Below are positions 42,879-51,567 of a stretch of DNA of 64,000 nt, in pieces. A program made the position numbers and the translations under genes. The stretch's first letter is position 1. Every line of letters starts with the position of its first letter. The stretch lies in assembly GCA_021647985.1 (NCBI GenBank), contig JAKITQ010000011.1, positions 1-64,000 on the forward strand. Reading direction: 5' to 3'. The notes below the pieces were generated by a model, which was not told the origin of the DNA, ran no database searches, and worked only from the letters and a program-made list of their open reading frames with translations. This DNA comes from Flavobacteriaceae bacterium. Its GTDB lineage: Bacteria > Bacteroidota > Bacteroidia > Flavobacteriales > Flavobacteriaceae.

Positions 42879-44147
42879 ATGGCATTAAAAAGTAAATATA
42901 AGATTGAACTAATGGCTCCTGCAGGTAATTTTGAATCACTTCAGGCAGCATTGGATAATGGAGCAGATTCTGTTTATTTTGGAGTGGAACAATTGAACAT
43001 GCGTGCTAGAGCATCAATTAATTTCACTTTAGATGATTTACAAGAAATTTCAAAAAGATGTGCAGAAAAAGGAGTTAGAACTTACCTAACTTTAAATACA
43101 ATCATCTACGATCATGATCTTACGATTGTAAAAACATTGATAAATAAGGCCAAGGAGGCTGAAATAACAGCAGTTATTGCGATGGATCAGGCGGTTATTA
43201 CCATTGCCCGTCAAGCGGAATTGGAAGTGCACATTTCAACCCAAATAAATGTAACCAACATTGAAACTTTAAAGTTTTATGCCATGTTTGCAGACACCAT
43301 TGTTTTGAGTAGAGAGCTGAGTTTGCGACAGGTTAAAAGTATAACGGATCAAATAGAAAAAGAAGAAATTAAAGGCCCGGCAGGCCGTTTGATTGAAATA
43401 GAAATTTTTGGTCATGGTGCTTTGTGTATGGCTGTTTCAGGTAAATGTTATATGAGTTTACATTCGTACAACTCTTCCGCCAATCGCGGAGCCTGCAAAC
43501 AAAATTGCCGTAAAAAGTATACGGTTATAGATCAAGAAACTGGTTTTGAAATGGAATTGGATAATGAGTATATTATGTCACCAAAAGATTTGTGCACCAT
43601 AGATTTTTTAGATCAGGTGGCTGATGCCGGAATTAAAGTTTTAAAAATTGAAGGTAGAGGTAGAGCTCCAGAATATGTGGCAAAAGTTATTAAATCTTAT
43701 CGTGACGCCATTGATAGTTTGGCTGAGGGGACCTACGATAAAGAGAAAGTAATTGGTTGGATGCTCGAATTAGAAAAAGTGTACAATCGTGGATTTTGGA
43801 ATGGATATTATCTCGGACAAAAATTAGGTGAATGGAGTAAAGGTTCAGGATCTCATGCTACACAAAAAAAAGTTTATGTTGGTAAAGGTGTTCACTTTTT
43901 TCCTAAGGCAAATATTGGTGAATTCAAATTAGAAGCCTTTGACCTTAAAATTGGTGACACAATTCTAATTACTGGTCCAACAACTGGTGCGAAAGAATTA
44001 AAAATCAAAGAGATGTATGTAAATGATAAGCAGGGTGAAAAGGCAAAACGTGGCGATTCGATGACGATTCCTTTAGATTTTAGAATAAGACCAAGTGATA
44101 AATTATATAAAATTGTGATGGTTGAAAAAGAAGTGGAAAGTATTTAG
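42879..44147 (+). CDS. U32 family protein (TrhP-like tRNA hydroxylation factor)
   Basis: 422 residues. It begins ELMAPAGNFESLQAALDNGA. The U32 signature is EIFGHGALCMAVSGKCYMS, followed by SANRGACKQNCRKKY, which with the preceding cysteines can bind an iron-sulfur cluster. U32 proteins were called peptidases, but YegQ/TrhP makes 5-hydroxyuridine in tRNA and RlhA hydroxylates 23S rRNA C2501. This length and the NRGxCxxxC motif fit TrhP best; the exact target is not proved by sequence. Confidence 0.88.
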   Translation: MALKSKYKIELMAPAGNFESLQAALDNGADSVYFGVEQLNMRARASINFTLDDLQEISKRCAEKGVRTYLTLNTIIYDHDLTIVKTLINKAKEAEITAVIAMDQAVITIARQAELEVHISTQINVTNIETLKFYAMFADTIVLSRELSLRQVKSITDQIEKEEIKGPAGRLIEIEIFGHGALCMAVSGKCYMSLHSYNSSANRGACKQNCRKKYTVIDQETGFEMELDNEYIMSPKDLCTIDFLDQVADAGIKVLKIEGRGRAPEYVAKVIKSYRDAIDSLAEGTYDKEKVIGWMLELEKVYNRGFWNGYYLGQKLGEWSKGSGSHATQKKVYVGKGVHFFPKANIGEFKLEAFDLKIGDTILITGPTTGAKELKIKEMYVNDKQGEKAKRGDSMTIPLDFRIRPSDKLYKIVMVEKEVESI

Positions 44148-44155
44148 ATCCATTC

Positions 44156-44173
44156 TATTTCCGACCAGACACT
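44156..44173 (-). repeat. 18-bp dispersed repeat, copy 2
   Basis: Minus strand AGTGTCTGGTCGGAAATA; 17 of 18 bases match copy 1 (35241-35258) and copy 3 (60003-60020). It overlaps the last codon of the small gene at 44172 by two bases. Confidence 0.55.
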
Positions 44174-44369
44174 ATTTATGTAGCCAAAAAGTTAAAACAG
44201 CAAATAATGTTACTACAATAAAAATACCAAGGGCTACGATCCAAACATTTTTGTAATAATATTTATGTAGTTTTATATCTTTTCTGTAACTCCATATCAT
44301 TAACCCAATAAAAACTATTGCAAAAAAAGCTGCAAATATTAGTTGACCTTCACTAAATAAACTAGACAT
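44172..44369 (-). CDS. Small two-helix membrane protein
   Basis: 65 residues with two transmembrane helices (LIFAAFFAIVFIGLMIWSY and NVWIVALGIFIVVTLFAVLT) separated by the basic loop RKDIKLHKYYYK. The context gives no function. The composition and helix-loop-helix layout are convincing for a real membrane protein, and no other frame here codes. Confidence 0.6.
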   Translation of the reverse strand: MSSLFSEGQLIFAAFFAIVFIGLMIWSYRKDIKLHKYYYKNVWIVALGIFIVVTLFAVLTFWLHK

Positions 44370-44414
44370 TTTACTTTATATTTATTGTTGCAAATTTAGA
44401 TTAAATTTAATACA

Positions 44415-44670
44415 ATGCGTAAAAAAGCTATAGTTTTTGGAGCAACATCTGGTATTGGAAAAGAATTGGCAAAACTTCTAGTTAATGATGGGTTTGTTGT
44501 TGCAATTACTGGAAGAAGGGATGAAAAGTTAAAAGAAATCCAAATTTCAAGTCCAAATATACACTGCAATAAAACTAAAAAAGAAAAAAGTTTATATCAC
44601 TAAAAGATGGCGTATCATTGCATTCATATTAAAAAGAATACCCGCGAATTTAATCATAAAATTATCATAA
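44415..44670 (+). pseudogene. Short-chain dehydrogenase gene with large internal deletion
   Basis: The first 50 residues are a normal SDR nucleotide-binding start: VFGATSGIGKELAKLL, then VAITGRRDEKLKEI. After about residue 50 the frame runs to a stop at 44601. In the +1 frame a typical SDR tail follows: KKKKVYITKRWRIIAFILKR, then IPANLIIKLS and stop at 44668-44670. The catalytic Ser-Tyr-Lys middle part (about 150 residues) is missing. It ends 3 bp before the MazG-like gene start, so the original gene was probably co-transcribed with it. Confidence 0.7.
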
Positions 44671-44673
44671 AGT

Positions 44674-45060
44674 ATGAATAATAAATTAGAAGCTGTAAAA
44701 GAATTCCATAAAGCATTTGGATTAGGAGTTAAAGAAATGCCAACGGCTAGTTTACCTGAAAAAAAATTAAAACTACGTTTTGATTTAATGGCCGAAGAAA
44801 ATGAAGAGTATTTAGAAGCTGCGCAAAATAATGATTTGGTTGAAGTTGCAGATGCTTTAGGAGATATGCTCTATATTTTATGTGGTACTATTTTAGAGCA
44901 TGGTATGCAATATAAAATTGAGGAAGTTTTTAATGAAATTCAAAGAAGTAATATGAGTAAACTGGGTGCGAATGGCAAACCAATTTACCGTGAAGATGGT
45001 AAAGTTATGAAAGGTCCAAATTACTTTAAACCGAATATTTTAAAGGTTTTGGAGCAGTAA
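44674..45060 (+). CDS. MazG-like nucleotide pyrophosphohydrolase
   Basis: 128 residues. The all-alpha NTP pyrophosphatase motif is present: AEENEEYLEAAQNNDLVEVA supplies EExxE, and ADALGDMLYILCG supplies the second ExxD element. It resembles the phosphoribosyl-ATP pyrophosphohydrolase-like/MazG-like group. The likely role is hydrolysis of non-canonical or excess nucleoside triphosphates to monophosphates. It directly follows the decayed SDR gene. Confidence 0.85.
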   Translation: MNNKLEAVKEFHKAFGLGVKEMPTASLPEKKLKLRFDLMAEENEEYLEAAQNNDLVEVADALGDMLYILCGTILEHGMQYKIEEVFNEIQRSNMSKLGANGKPIYREDGKVMKGPNYFKPNILKVLEQ

Positions 45061-45136
45061 TAGAAATAAAACTATCTTTATCCGTGTTGGGCACAAAACC
45101 GAAAAAACTCACGTAATTAGAAAACAGCTTTTTAAA

Positions 45137-46009
45137 ATGCTATCTGAATTATACGAAGACAAATTATTTCAAACTAGAATTCACTTCAAAACAATACTAG
45201 AAGAAGGATTACGTATTATAAAAGAGAACAATAAAGAACTTAACGTTTATCATAGTCTTTTTAGAAGATACATATATTGTTTAGAATCTATAAACTTACT
45301 TATAACAGACTTTGATGTTGATAAAAAATATAGAGAACAATCAATTGCAATTGTATTACGTGCAAGTCTTTTAGATTATTTAACAACATTATATTTGAGA
45401 ACATTTCTCGCCGAAAAAAAAGCTGGAATAAAAAGTTTAAAGTCAAGCTATGATGAGGAATTTGACAAATTATTATCTGAACAAATAAGACGCATTCTTA
45501 CAGTTTCAAATAAAGACAAAAACACTTCCGCTTACAATCACGAAAGATTTTGCAAGTCTGTTGATACAATGTATAATAATTTTAGAACCCTATTTGACAA
45601 ATCAAAGCCCCTAGATTATGAGAAACCAGCAAATTCATTGAAATACAAAAGACGAGATGATATTTCGCCTATCAAAATAAGAGAAAGGCTTGACAATTTC
45701 TCAAAGAATTTAAAGAGCATTGACTACTTAAAGGTTTTCTCATTGTATGACATTTATTCTAAATATGACCATTTTGGAGTAATGTCAATGCTTTTAGAAC
45801 AAATGGATATTAATGAGGTTTGTGATAATATGCTTTGGTCTGTTTTTCATATAACAGATGGAATTTCTTTTTGTGTTGACTTATTAAAAGACGAAGTTGG
45901 TTGTAATTCAGATTTTGAAAAAATGTTGAATGAAATAGATTATTTAAGAGGTGTTATTTATACAAAAACATATTGGTTAAGTAAAGAATATAAAGAAAAA
46001 CACAAATAA
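45137..46009 (+). CDS. Hypothetical helical protein
   Basis: 290 residues, mostly alpha-helical and charged, without signal peptide or membrane helix. I recognise no motif with confidence. The segment QSIAIVLRASLLDYLTTLYL resembles the core of DUF5677-like proteins, but this is weak. It stands alone between the MazG-like gene and ilvE, with a hairpin starting in its stop codon; such orphan genes are often mobile cassettes or defence-related, but nothing here proves that. Confidence 0.55.
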   Translation: MLSELYEDKLFQTRIHFKTILEEGLRIIKENNKELNVYHSLFRRYIYCLESINLLITDFDVDKKYREQSIAIVLRASLLDYLTTLYLRTFLAEKKAGIKSLKSSYDEEFDKLLSEQIRRILTVSNKDKNTSAYNHERFCKSVDTMYNNFRTLFDKSKPLDYEKPANSLKYKRRDDISPIKIRERLDNFSKNLKSIDYLKVFSLYDIYSKYDHFGVMSMLLEQMDINEVCDNMLWSVFHITDGISFCVDLLKDEVGCNSDFEKMLNEIDYLRGVIYTKTYWLSKEYKEKHK

Positions 46010-46252
46010 GTTCAGTGCACAACAATGAACTGTGGTAAAAAAATAAATTTTCATTAATTTTTAACTAAAGTACTTCTATAAGTTTCATCAGATATTAGTC
46101 CTGATTTTCCTATCGGAAAATCATCGCGGATGAACAATAGGTTAGTCTTTTTTTATTAACTTAAACATTACAAACCTAAAGGAAATCATAGTAAAAAAAC
46201 CGATAAAAAGATTTTTATACTTCATTATTCAGACTTCCGTCTTCGAGTTTAT
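46009..46252. repeat. Intergenic hairpins between the orphan gene and ilvE
   Basis: AGTTCA (46009-46014) with TGAACT (46026-46031), starting in the stop codon of the orphan gene; and GATTTTCC (46103-46110) with GGAAAATC (46115-46122). The second has the look of a dispersed short palindromic repeat. No gene is seen. Confidence 0.45.
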
Positions 46253-47323
46253 TTATTTAACTACAACTCTCCAACCAAATTTGTCTTCCGCACGATTGTA
46301 CTGAATATCGGTAATTCGTTTTTTTAATCTTGTAGCATAGGTGTTTTCTAATTCGGGTAAATCATAGTCCTTATCTTGATATCCAAAACCTGCAATTGGC
46401 GAAATAACTGCCGCAGTACCTGCACCAAACATTTCTTTTAAGGAGCCATTTTTAGCAGCTTCAACCAATTCACTTACCGTAATTTTTCTAACTTCAACAG
46501 CTATATTTTCATCTTTAGCAATATCGATTATACTTTTACGAGTAATCCCATCTAAAATTCTATCACTGGTGGGACCAGTAATTAATGTGTCACCAATTCT
46601 AATAAAAATATTCATTGCACCGGCCTCTTCAATATATTCATGTTTATGATCATCTGTCCAAATAACTTGCTGGTACCCTTTTTCAACTGCAAGTTGGGTA
46701 GGATAAAATTGGCCAGCATAATTCCCACCAGCTTTGGCAAAACCAACGCCACCATTAGCAGATCGAGAGTATTTTTGTTCTATTAATACTTTAACTTTTC
46801 CTGAAAAATAAGCCCCAGAAGGAGAACATGCAATAATAAATTTGTACTCATCTGCCGGAGATGCGTGAAAACCATTACCTGATGCAAAAATAAAAGGACG
46901 AATATATAAAGATGTGTTATCTTGGGTAGGAATCCAGTCACTATCTAGTTTTAACAAAGCTTTTAAACCTTCCATAAAATAAGATTCTGGTAATTCGGGC
47001 ATTGCGAGTCTTTTTGCTGAAATATTTATTCGTTTTTGATTTTCTATTGGGCGAAATAATAAAATTTGACCATTAGTATCTTTATAGGCTTTCATACCTT
47101 CAAAAACAGATTGGCCATAGTGAAAAATTTTAGATGAAGGATCTAAACTAATATTTTGATATGGTACAATTTGTGGTTGTTGCCATGCACCATTTTTATA
47201 GGTACAAACAAGCATATGATCGGTCATATCTTGACCAAAAGACAAATTATCAAAATCAATATTGTTAATTTTAGAATTTTTTATTTTTTCAATCTTTATT
47301 GTTGGGTTTGCCTCTATATTCAT
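46253..47323 (-). CDS. ilvE: Branched-chain amino acid aminotransferase
   Basis: 356 residues, fold-type IV PLP enzyme of the long (BCAT-like) class. Substrate/PLP motifs: GQSVFEGMKAYKDTNGQILL, IRPFIFASGNGFHASPADEY, GGVGFAKAGGNYAGQFYPTQ (with the PLP lysine), and EEAGAMNIFIRIGDTLITG. It interconverts branched-chain amino acids and their 2-oxo acids. Single gene; the rest of the ilv pathway is not in the window. Confidence 0.94.
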   Translation of the reverse strand: MNIEANPTIKIEKIKNSKINNIDFDNLSFGQDMTDHMLVCTYKNGAWQQPQIVPYQNISLDPSSKIFHYGQSVFEGMKAYKDTNGQILLFRPIENQKRINISAKRLAMPELPESYFMEGLKALLKLDSDWIPTQDNTSLYIRPFIFASGNGFHASPADEYKFIIACSPSGAYFSGKVKVLIEQKYSRSANGGVGFAKAGGNYAGQFYPTQLAVEKGYQQVIWTDDHKHEYIEEAGAMNIFIRIGDTLITGPTSDRILDGITRKSIIDIAKDENIAVEVRKITVSELVEAAKNGSLKEMFGAGTAAVISPIAGFGYQDKDYDLPELENTYATRLKKRITDIQYNRAEDKFGWRVVVK

Positions 47324-47435
47324 AGTAAAATAATTTGATACAAAAATACTTAATAATCCCTAATTTTTGAGAGTATTTATTGATAATTTAATAAAATTAA
47401 TAAGATTGAGAAATCTTTTTTTCGAACTTAAATCA

Positions 47436-47466
47436 TTGTTTTTTTAGTTTAAAAGTATTAAATTTG
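47436..47466 (+). promoter_or_regulatory. Promoter of the DUF4920-cytochrome-mnmD run
   Basis: TTG (47436-47438), 20 bp, TAAATTTG (47459-47466), 20 bp before the ATG at 47487. Confidence 0.65.
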
Positions 47467-47486
47467 GTAGATAAATAAATTAGGAT

Positions 47487-47987
47487 ATGAAAAATAAAAT
47501 TATTGCATTTGTTTTACTACTATCGGTAGTTGCTTGTAAAGAAACTAATAAAGAAACTCAAGAGCCTCGGAGTATTTCTGAAATATCGTATGCTTCTTTT
47601 GGAAAAAAAATAACAAATAAAAACTCAATATCAAGAGAAGAAATGGCTAAAAAATTTAATCTTCTTAATATGGGTGATACTATTAATGTTAAGTTTACTT
47701 CCATAATAAATGAAGTGTGTAAGAAAAAAGGCTGTTGGATGAAGTTAGATTTAGGTGATGAAAAAGAATCTATGGTTAGATTTACAGATTATAGTTTTTT
47801 GATGCCTTTAAATTCAGATAATAGAGAAGTAATTGTTGAAGGTAGGGCATTTATTTCTGAGATTTCTGTTGATGAGTTACGCCATTATGCTGAAGACGCT
47901 GGAAAAACTAAAGATGAAATAGCAATGATTACTGAGCCTAAAATCACTCTTTCCATTGAAGCTGATGGTGTTTTAATGATAAAATAA
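47487..47987 (+). CDS. DUF4920 lipoprotein
   Basis: 166 residues; lipobox in MKNKIIAFVLLLSVVAC. The DUF4920 pattern is strong: EMAKKFNLLNMGDTINVKFT, then EVCKKKGCWMKLDL and VDELRHYAEDAGKTKDEIAM. Function unknown; the conserved CxxxGCW motif is reminiscent of OB-fold proteins near metal or heme biology. Its stop codon overlaps the start of the next gene (TAATG), a mini-cytochrome, so translation is coupled and a common envelope function is likely. Confidence 0.85.
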   Translation: MKNKIIAFVLLLSVVACKETNKETQEPRSISEISYASFGKKITNKNSISREEMAKKFNLLNMGDTINVKFTSIINEVCKKKGCWMKLDLGDEKESMVRFTDYSFLMPLNSDNREVIVEGRAFISEISVDELRHYAEDAGKTKDEIAMITEPKITLSIEADGVLMIK

Positions 47988-48412
47988 TGAAGCCTGTATA
48001 TTTATTCTTAAGTATTTTTATTGTGTTGTTTTCTTGTAAGAAAGAATCAACCAAGCCAGAAGTAAAAGAAGAATTAATTATGTATGAAGCATCAGAAATG
48101 ACTGTATTAATGCGAGATATTTACGAATTTAATAAGGCATTAAAAGTTAGAATAGAAGAAAAAAAAGAATTGTTAGAGTATCCAAATGAATTTTTTAAAA
48201 TAAATACGGCAAAGCTTACTAATCCAGACTACAGAAATGCTGAATTTGATAGTTTGGCAACTATTTTTTTAGAAAATCAAAGAGCATCATTCTCACCTAA
48301 TACAGATTCATTAGTGATTAATTATAACAAGTCAATAAAGGCCTGTATTGAATGTCATAAAACCAGATGTACAGGTCCATTACCTAAAATTAAAAAATTA
48401 ATGATTCATTAA
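47987..48412 (+). CDS. Small lipoprotein with a CxxCH heme site
   Basis: 141 residues; signal peptide with lipobox (MKPVYLFLSIFIVLFSC). Near the C-terminus KACIECHKTRCTGPLPKIKK contains one CxxCH, the c-type heme attachment motif, plus a further Cys. Upstream helices (VLMRDIYEFNKALKVRIEEK) suggest a helical-bundle monoheme cytochrome, but no classical cytochrome c methionine loop is evident. It is translationally coupled with the DUF4920 gene and followed 2 bp later by mnmD. Confidence 0.7.
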   Translation: MKPVYLFLSIFIVLFSCKKESTKPEVKEELIMYEASEMTVLMRDIYEFNKALKVRIEEKKELLEYPNEFFKINTAKLTNPDYRNAEFDSLATIFLENQRASFSPNTDSLVINYNKSIKACIECHKTRCTGPLPKIKKLMIH

Positions 48413-48414
48413 TT

Positions 48415-49086
48415 TTGAAAAAAAAAATTATAAAAACAGCTGATGGTTCTTCAAGCATTTATTTACCCGACTGGGATGAGTCTTATCACTCAAAACATGG
48501 CGCCATTCAAGAAGCTTATCATGTGTTTATTAAGCATGGTTTAGATTTGTTTAAGGCGAATGAAAAAGTAAACATTTTGGAAATTGGATTTGGTACAGGA
48601 CTGAATTGTTTTATTACTTTTTTAGAAGCTCTAAAAAGAAATTTAAAAATAAAATATGATGGTATAGAAGCTTATCCGCTTAAAGCGGAAGAAATATTAG
48701 CATTAAATTATGTGGAGAAGTTAAAAGCAACAAATTACTCAAAAATATTTGCCATGTTGCATGCTGTGGAATGGGAAGAAATTCAAGAGATTTATGCCAA
48801 CTTCAAACTATTAAAAAGAAAAATACTCTTTAAAGATATCAAAGATCAAAATAAATTTGATTTGATTTATTTTGATGCCTTTGGGGCAAGGGTTCAACCA
48901 GAATTATGGACAGAAGATATTTTTAGAATTATGTACAAATCTCTTAAAGATAAGGGTATTTTAGTAACATATTCGGCTAAAGGAAGTGTTCGTAGAGTGA
49001 TGCAACAAGTTGGATTTTTGGTAGAAAAATTACCTGGACCACCAGGTAAAAGAGAAATGCTTAGAGGAAGTAAAATAAAAAATTAA
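48415..49086 (+). CDS. mnmD: tRNA (5-methylaminomethyl-2-thiouridine) methyltransferase MnmD
   Basis: 223 residues from a TTG start. The SAM-binding motif is ILEIGFGTGLNCFITFLEAL; FDLIYFDAFGARVQPELWTE is the characteristic DUF752/MnmD catalytic region, followed by GILVTYSAKGSVRRVMQQVG. It methylates nm5s2U34 to mnm5s2U34 in tRNAs for Lys, Glu and Gln. The MnmC oxidase domain is absent, as in other stand-alone MnmD proteins. It closes the run with the two lipoproteins but is functionally unrelated. Confidence 0.92.
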   Translation: MKKKIIKTADGSSSIYLPDWDESYHSKHGAIQEAYHVFIKHGLDLFKANEKVNILEIGFGTGLNCFITFLEALKRNLKIKYDGIEAYPLKAEEILALNYVEKLKATNYSKIFAMLHAVEWEEIQEIYANFKLLKRKILFKDIKDQNKFDLIYFDAFGARVQPELWTEDIFRIMYKSLKDKGILVTYSAKGSVRRVMQQVGFLVEKLPGPPGKREMLRGSKIKN

Positions 49087-49097
49087 ACTAGTATTAT

Positions 49098-49226
49098 ATG
49101 ACCAATACAAAATTTGTAAAACGAAAAAAGCCAAATACTAAAAAGGCATTAATTCTATTCATATTGTTGGGAATTATATTGGTATTATGGAAATATTTAG
49201 ATGAATTGATGGAATTAATTTTTTAA
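49098..49226 (+). CDS. Small single-helix membrane protein, 42 aa
   Basis: ATG 49098, stop TAA 49224-49226. A positive N-terminus (MTNTKFVKRKKPNTKK) is followed by one transmembrane helix (ALILFILLGIILVLWKYLDE). It starts 11 bp after mnmD on the same strand. Short proteins of this form are often overlooked; coding is supported only by the composition and tight spacing. Confidence 0.45.
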   Translation: MTNTKFVKRKKPNTKKALILFILLGIILVLWKYLDELMELIF

Positions 49227-49250
49227 AATACAATAGGCTTGATTTAAAAA

Positions 49251-50243
49251 TTATATATTTAACATCTTCCAGAGTTCATCTTTTAATTCAATAAGACCGG
49301 TTTGTGCAACAGATGAAATAAATAAATGTTTTAAATCCGTGGGTAATTCTTTTGTAATTTCAACTTTTAATTCATCATCTAGCATATCAGATTTTGAAAT
49401 AGCCAATAAACGGTCTTTATCTAGTAATTCAGGGTTGTGTTTTTTAAGCTCATTCAATAAAATATTGTATTCATTTTGAATGTCATCACTATCTGCCGGA
49501 ATTAAAAATAATAAAGTAGAATTGCGTTCAATATGACGTAAAAATCTATGACCAAGCCCTTTACCTTCTGCAGCTCCTTCTATTATACCGGGGATATCTG
49601 CCATAACAAAAGTTTTATAATCACGATATTCTACTATACCTAAATTGGGTTTTAGGGTAGTAAATTCATAATCGGCAATTTTAGGTTTTGCCGAGGTAAT
49701 TACAGATAATAGAGTTGATTTACCTGCATTTGGAAAACCTACAAGACCTACATCTGCCAGTAATTTTAATTCAAGTTGGTACCATCCTTCTATGCCTTCA
49801 ATTCCCGGTTGTGCATATCGGGGTGTTTGGTTGGTAGATGATTTAAAGTGCCAGTTACCACGGCCGCCTTGACCACCTTCTGCAAGAATTATCTCTTGTT
49901 TATTTGTGGTTATTTCATAAAGCAATTCTTGTGTTTCTCCGTCGCGAATAATAGTACCTAACGGAACTTCAATATACTTATCTTGGCCATCTTTACCTGT
50001 ACTTCGGTTTTTACTTCCTGCACCACCATGTTCTGCTTTAAAGTGTTTTTTAAATTTTAAGTGAAATAAAGTCCACATATTTTTAGTACCTCTTAAAATC
50101 ACATGTCCACCACGACCACCATCACCTCCATCGGGTCCTCCTTTTGTGATATATTTTTCGCGATGTAAATGCACAGAGCCTTTACCACCACTACCAGAAG
50201 CGGCCCAAATTTTAATATAGTCAACAAAATTTCCTTCAGTCAT
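49251..50243 (-). CDS. obgE: Obg GTPase
   Basis: 330 residues from ATG 50243 ([20 protein letters not shown]); the upstream extension to 50282 is not supported. The glycine-rich Obg fold spans 1-158 ([18 protein letters not shown]). The G domain has G1 [14 protein letters not shown]3 [20 protein letters not shown] and a G4-like SKSD. Obg GTPases act in 50S ribosome assembly and stress signalling. There is no C-terminal extension. It follows adk by 63 bp in the hpt-adk-obg order of Bacteroidetes. Confidence 0.95.
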   Translation of the reverse strand: MTEGNFVDYIKIWAASGSGGKGSVHLHREKYITKGGPDGGDGGRGGHVILRGTKNMWTLFHLKFKKHFKAEHGGAGSKNRSTGKDGQDKYIEVPLGTIIRDGETQELLYEITTNKQEIILAEGGQGGRGNWHFKSSTNQTPRYAQPGIEGIEGWYQLELKLLADVGLVGFPNAGKSTLLSVITSAKPKIADYEFTTLKPNLGIVEYRDYKTFVMADIPGIIEGAAEGKGLGHRFLRHIERNSTLLFLIPADSDDIQNEYNILLNELKKHNPELLDKDRLLAISKSDMLDDELKVEITKELPTDLKHLFISSVAQTGLIELKDELWKMLNI

Positions 50244-50306
50244 AATATTAGATAAAAAAAGGCATAAAAAGATTAGACCCATTATTTAGATGCAAAAATA
50301 ATGTAT

Positions 50307-50882
50307 TTAACTCAAATTGTTAAACACTTTTTGTAAACGTTCGTTAATGTCTTCAATAGAGCCAACGCCATCAACAGCATAAAATTTATTTTGCTTTTCG
50401 TAGTAACTTTGTAAGATGGATGTTTTTTCTTTGTATTCATTGAATCTGTTTCTAATCTTAACCTCATCTTGATCGTCAGCTCTGCCACTGGTTTCACCTC
50501 TTTTTAGAAGACGTTCTACAAGTAAATTTTCAGGGACTTCTAAAGATACCATACCACTTATTGATGTATTTTTTTTCGTTAAAAAAACATCAAGGGCATT
50601 TGCCTGAGATTCTGTTCTAGGAAAACCATCAAAAAGAAAACCGTTGGCTTGGTTATTTTTTTCAACTTCTTGTTTTAACATATCAATGGTTACTTGATCA
50701 GGTACCAAATCGCCATTATCCATGTAAGTTTTTGCAAGCGTACCCAATGCCGTTTTATTTTTAATATTATATCTAAATACATCACCCGTAGAAATATGCA
50801 CAAGATTGTATTTATTTTTTAATAACTCAGCTTGTGTTCCTTTACCTGCTCCTGGAGGTCCAAATAAAACTATGTTTTTCAT
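50307..50882 (-). CDS. adk: Adenylate kinase
   Basis: 191 residues from ATG 50882 (MKNIVLFGPPGAGKGTQ). P-loop GPPGAGKGT, AMP-binding HISTGDVFRYNIKNKTALG, FLFDGFPRTESQANAL, and the short lid RLLKRGETSGRADDQDE without a zinc finger: the short bacterial form. Converts ATP plus AMP to two ADP. It follows hpt after 21 bp. Confidence 0.95.
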   Translation of the reverse strand: MKNIVLFGPPGAGKGTQAELLKNKYNLVHISTGDVFRYNIKNKTALGTLAKTYMDNGDLVPDQVTIDMLKQEVEKNNQANGFLFDGFPRTESQANALDVFLTKKNTSISGMVSLEVPENLLVERLLKRGETSGRADDQDEVKIRNRFNEYKEKTSILQSYYEKQNKFYAVDGVGSIEDINERLQKVFNNLS

Positions 50883-50903
50883 GTGTTTAAATTTCATTTT
50901 TTA

Positions 50904-51443
50904 TTATTCACTCAATTGATAAATATCTGCAAAGTTTCTACCCAAACCATCATAATCGAGACCGTATCCTACAATAAATTTATCTTCGATAGATTTACCT
51001 ATATAATCTATGTGTAGTTCTTTACGAAAAACATCTGGTTTAAAAAACAGGGTAGCAATTTTAAGTGATTTTACATTTTTATCTTTAAAGATCTCATAAA
51101 TTTCGGCAAGTGTATTACCAGTATCAATAATATCTTCTAAAATAATTATTGTTTTTCCTTCGAGATTTTCATTGATGCCAACAAGTTGTTTAATTTTACC
51201 TGTTGTTTTAGAACCTGTATATGAGGCCAATTTTACAAAAGACACATGACAATCATAAGGATATTCTCTAACAAAATCAGCAGCAAACATAAAAGAACCA
51301 TTTAGTATACCAATAAAAATAGGAACTTCTTTATCTCCCAAATCATTGGCTACTTCATCTGCTAAGTATTTAACATATTTGGCAATATCTTCTTTAACAA
51401 TATAGGGTTTGAAATTTTTATTATGTAATTTAATAAGTTTCAT
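50904..51443 (-). CDS. hpt: Hypoxanthine phosphoribosyltransferase
   Basis: 179 residues from ATG 51443 (MKLIKLHNKNFKPYIVKEDI). The longer frame to 51482 overlaps a -7 box (TATTTTTG, 51487-51480) and is rejected. PRPP-binding motif IIILEDIIDTGNTLAEI; flexible loop LASYTGSKTTGKI; purine pocket KFIVGYGLDYDGLGRN. Salvages hypoxanthine and guanine to IMP and GMP. First gene of hpt-adk-obg. Confidence 0.94.
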   Translation of the reverse strand: MKLIKLHNKNFKPYIVKEDIAKYVKYLADEVANDLGDKEVPIFIGILNGSFMFAADFVREYPYDCHVSFVKLASYTGSKTTGKIKQLVGINENLEGKTIIILEDIIDTGNTLAEIYEIFKDKNVKSLKIATLFFKPDVFRKELHIDYIGKSIEDKFIVGYGLDYDGLGRNFADIYQLSE

Positions 51444-51567
51444 ATACATTATTATTTTAGTTTTTCTGAAAAGAAAATGCAAAAATACACAAAAAGTAAA
51501 AACCTTTTAAGAAATTCATCTTAAAAGGTTTGTTGTTTTATTAATTTATCCGCAATAGCGAAAAAAA

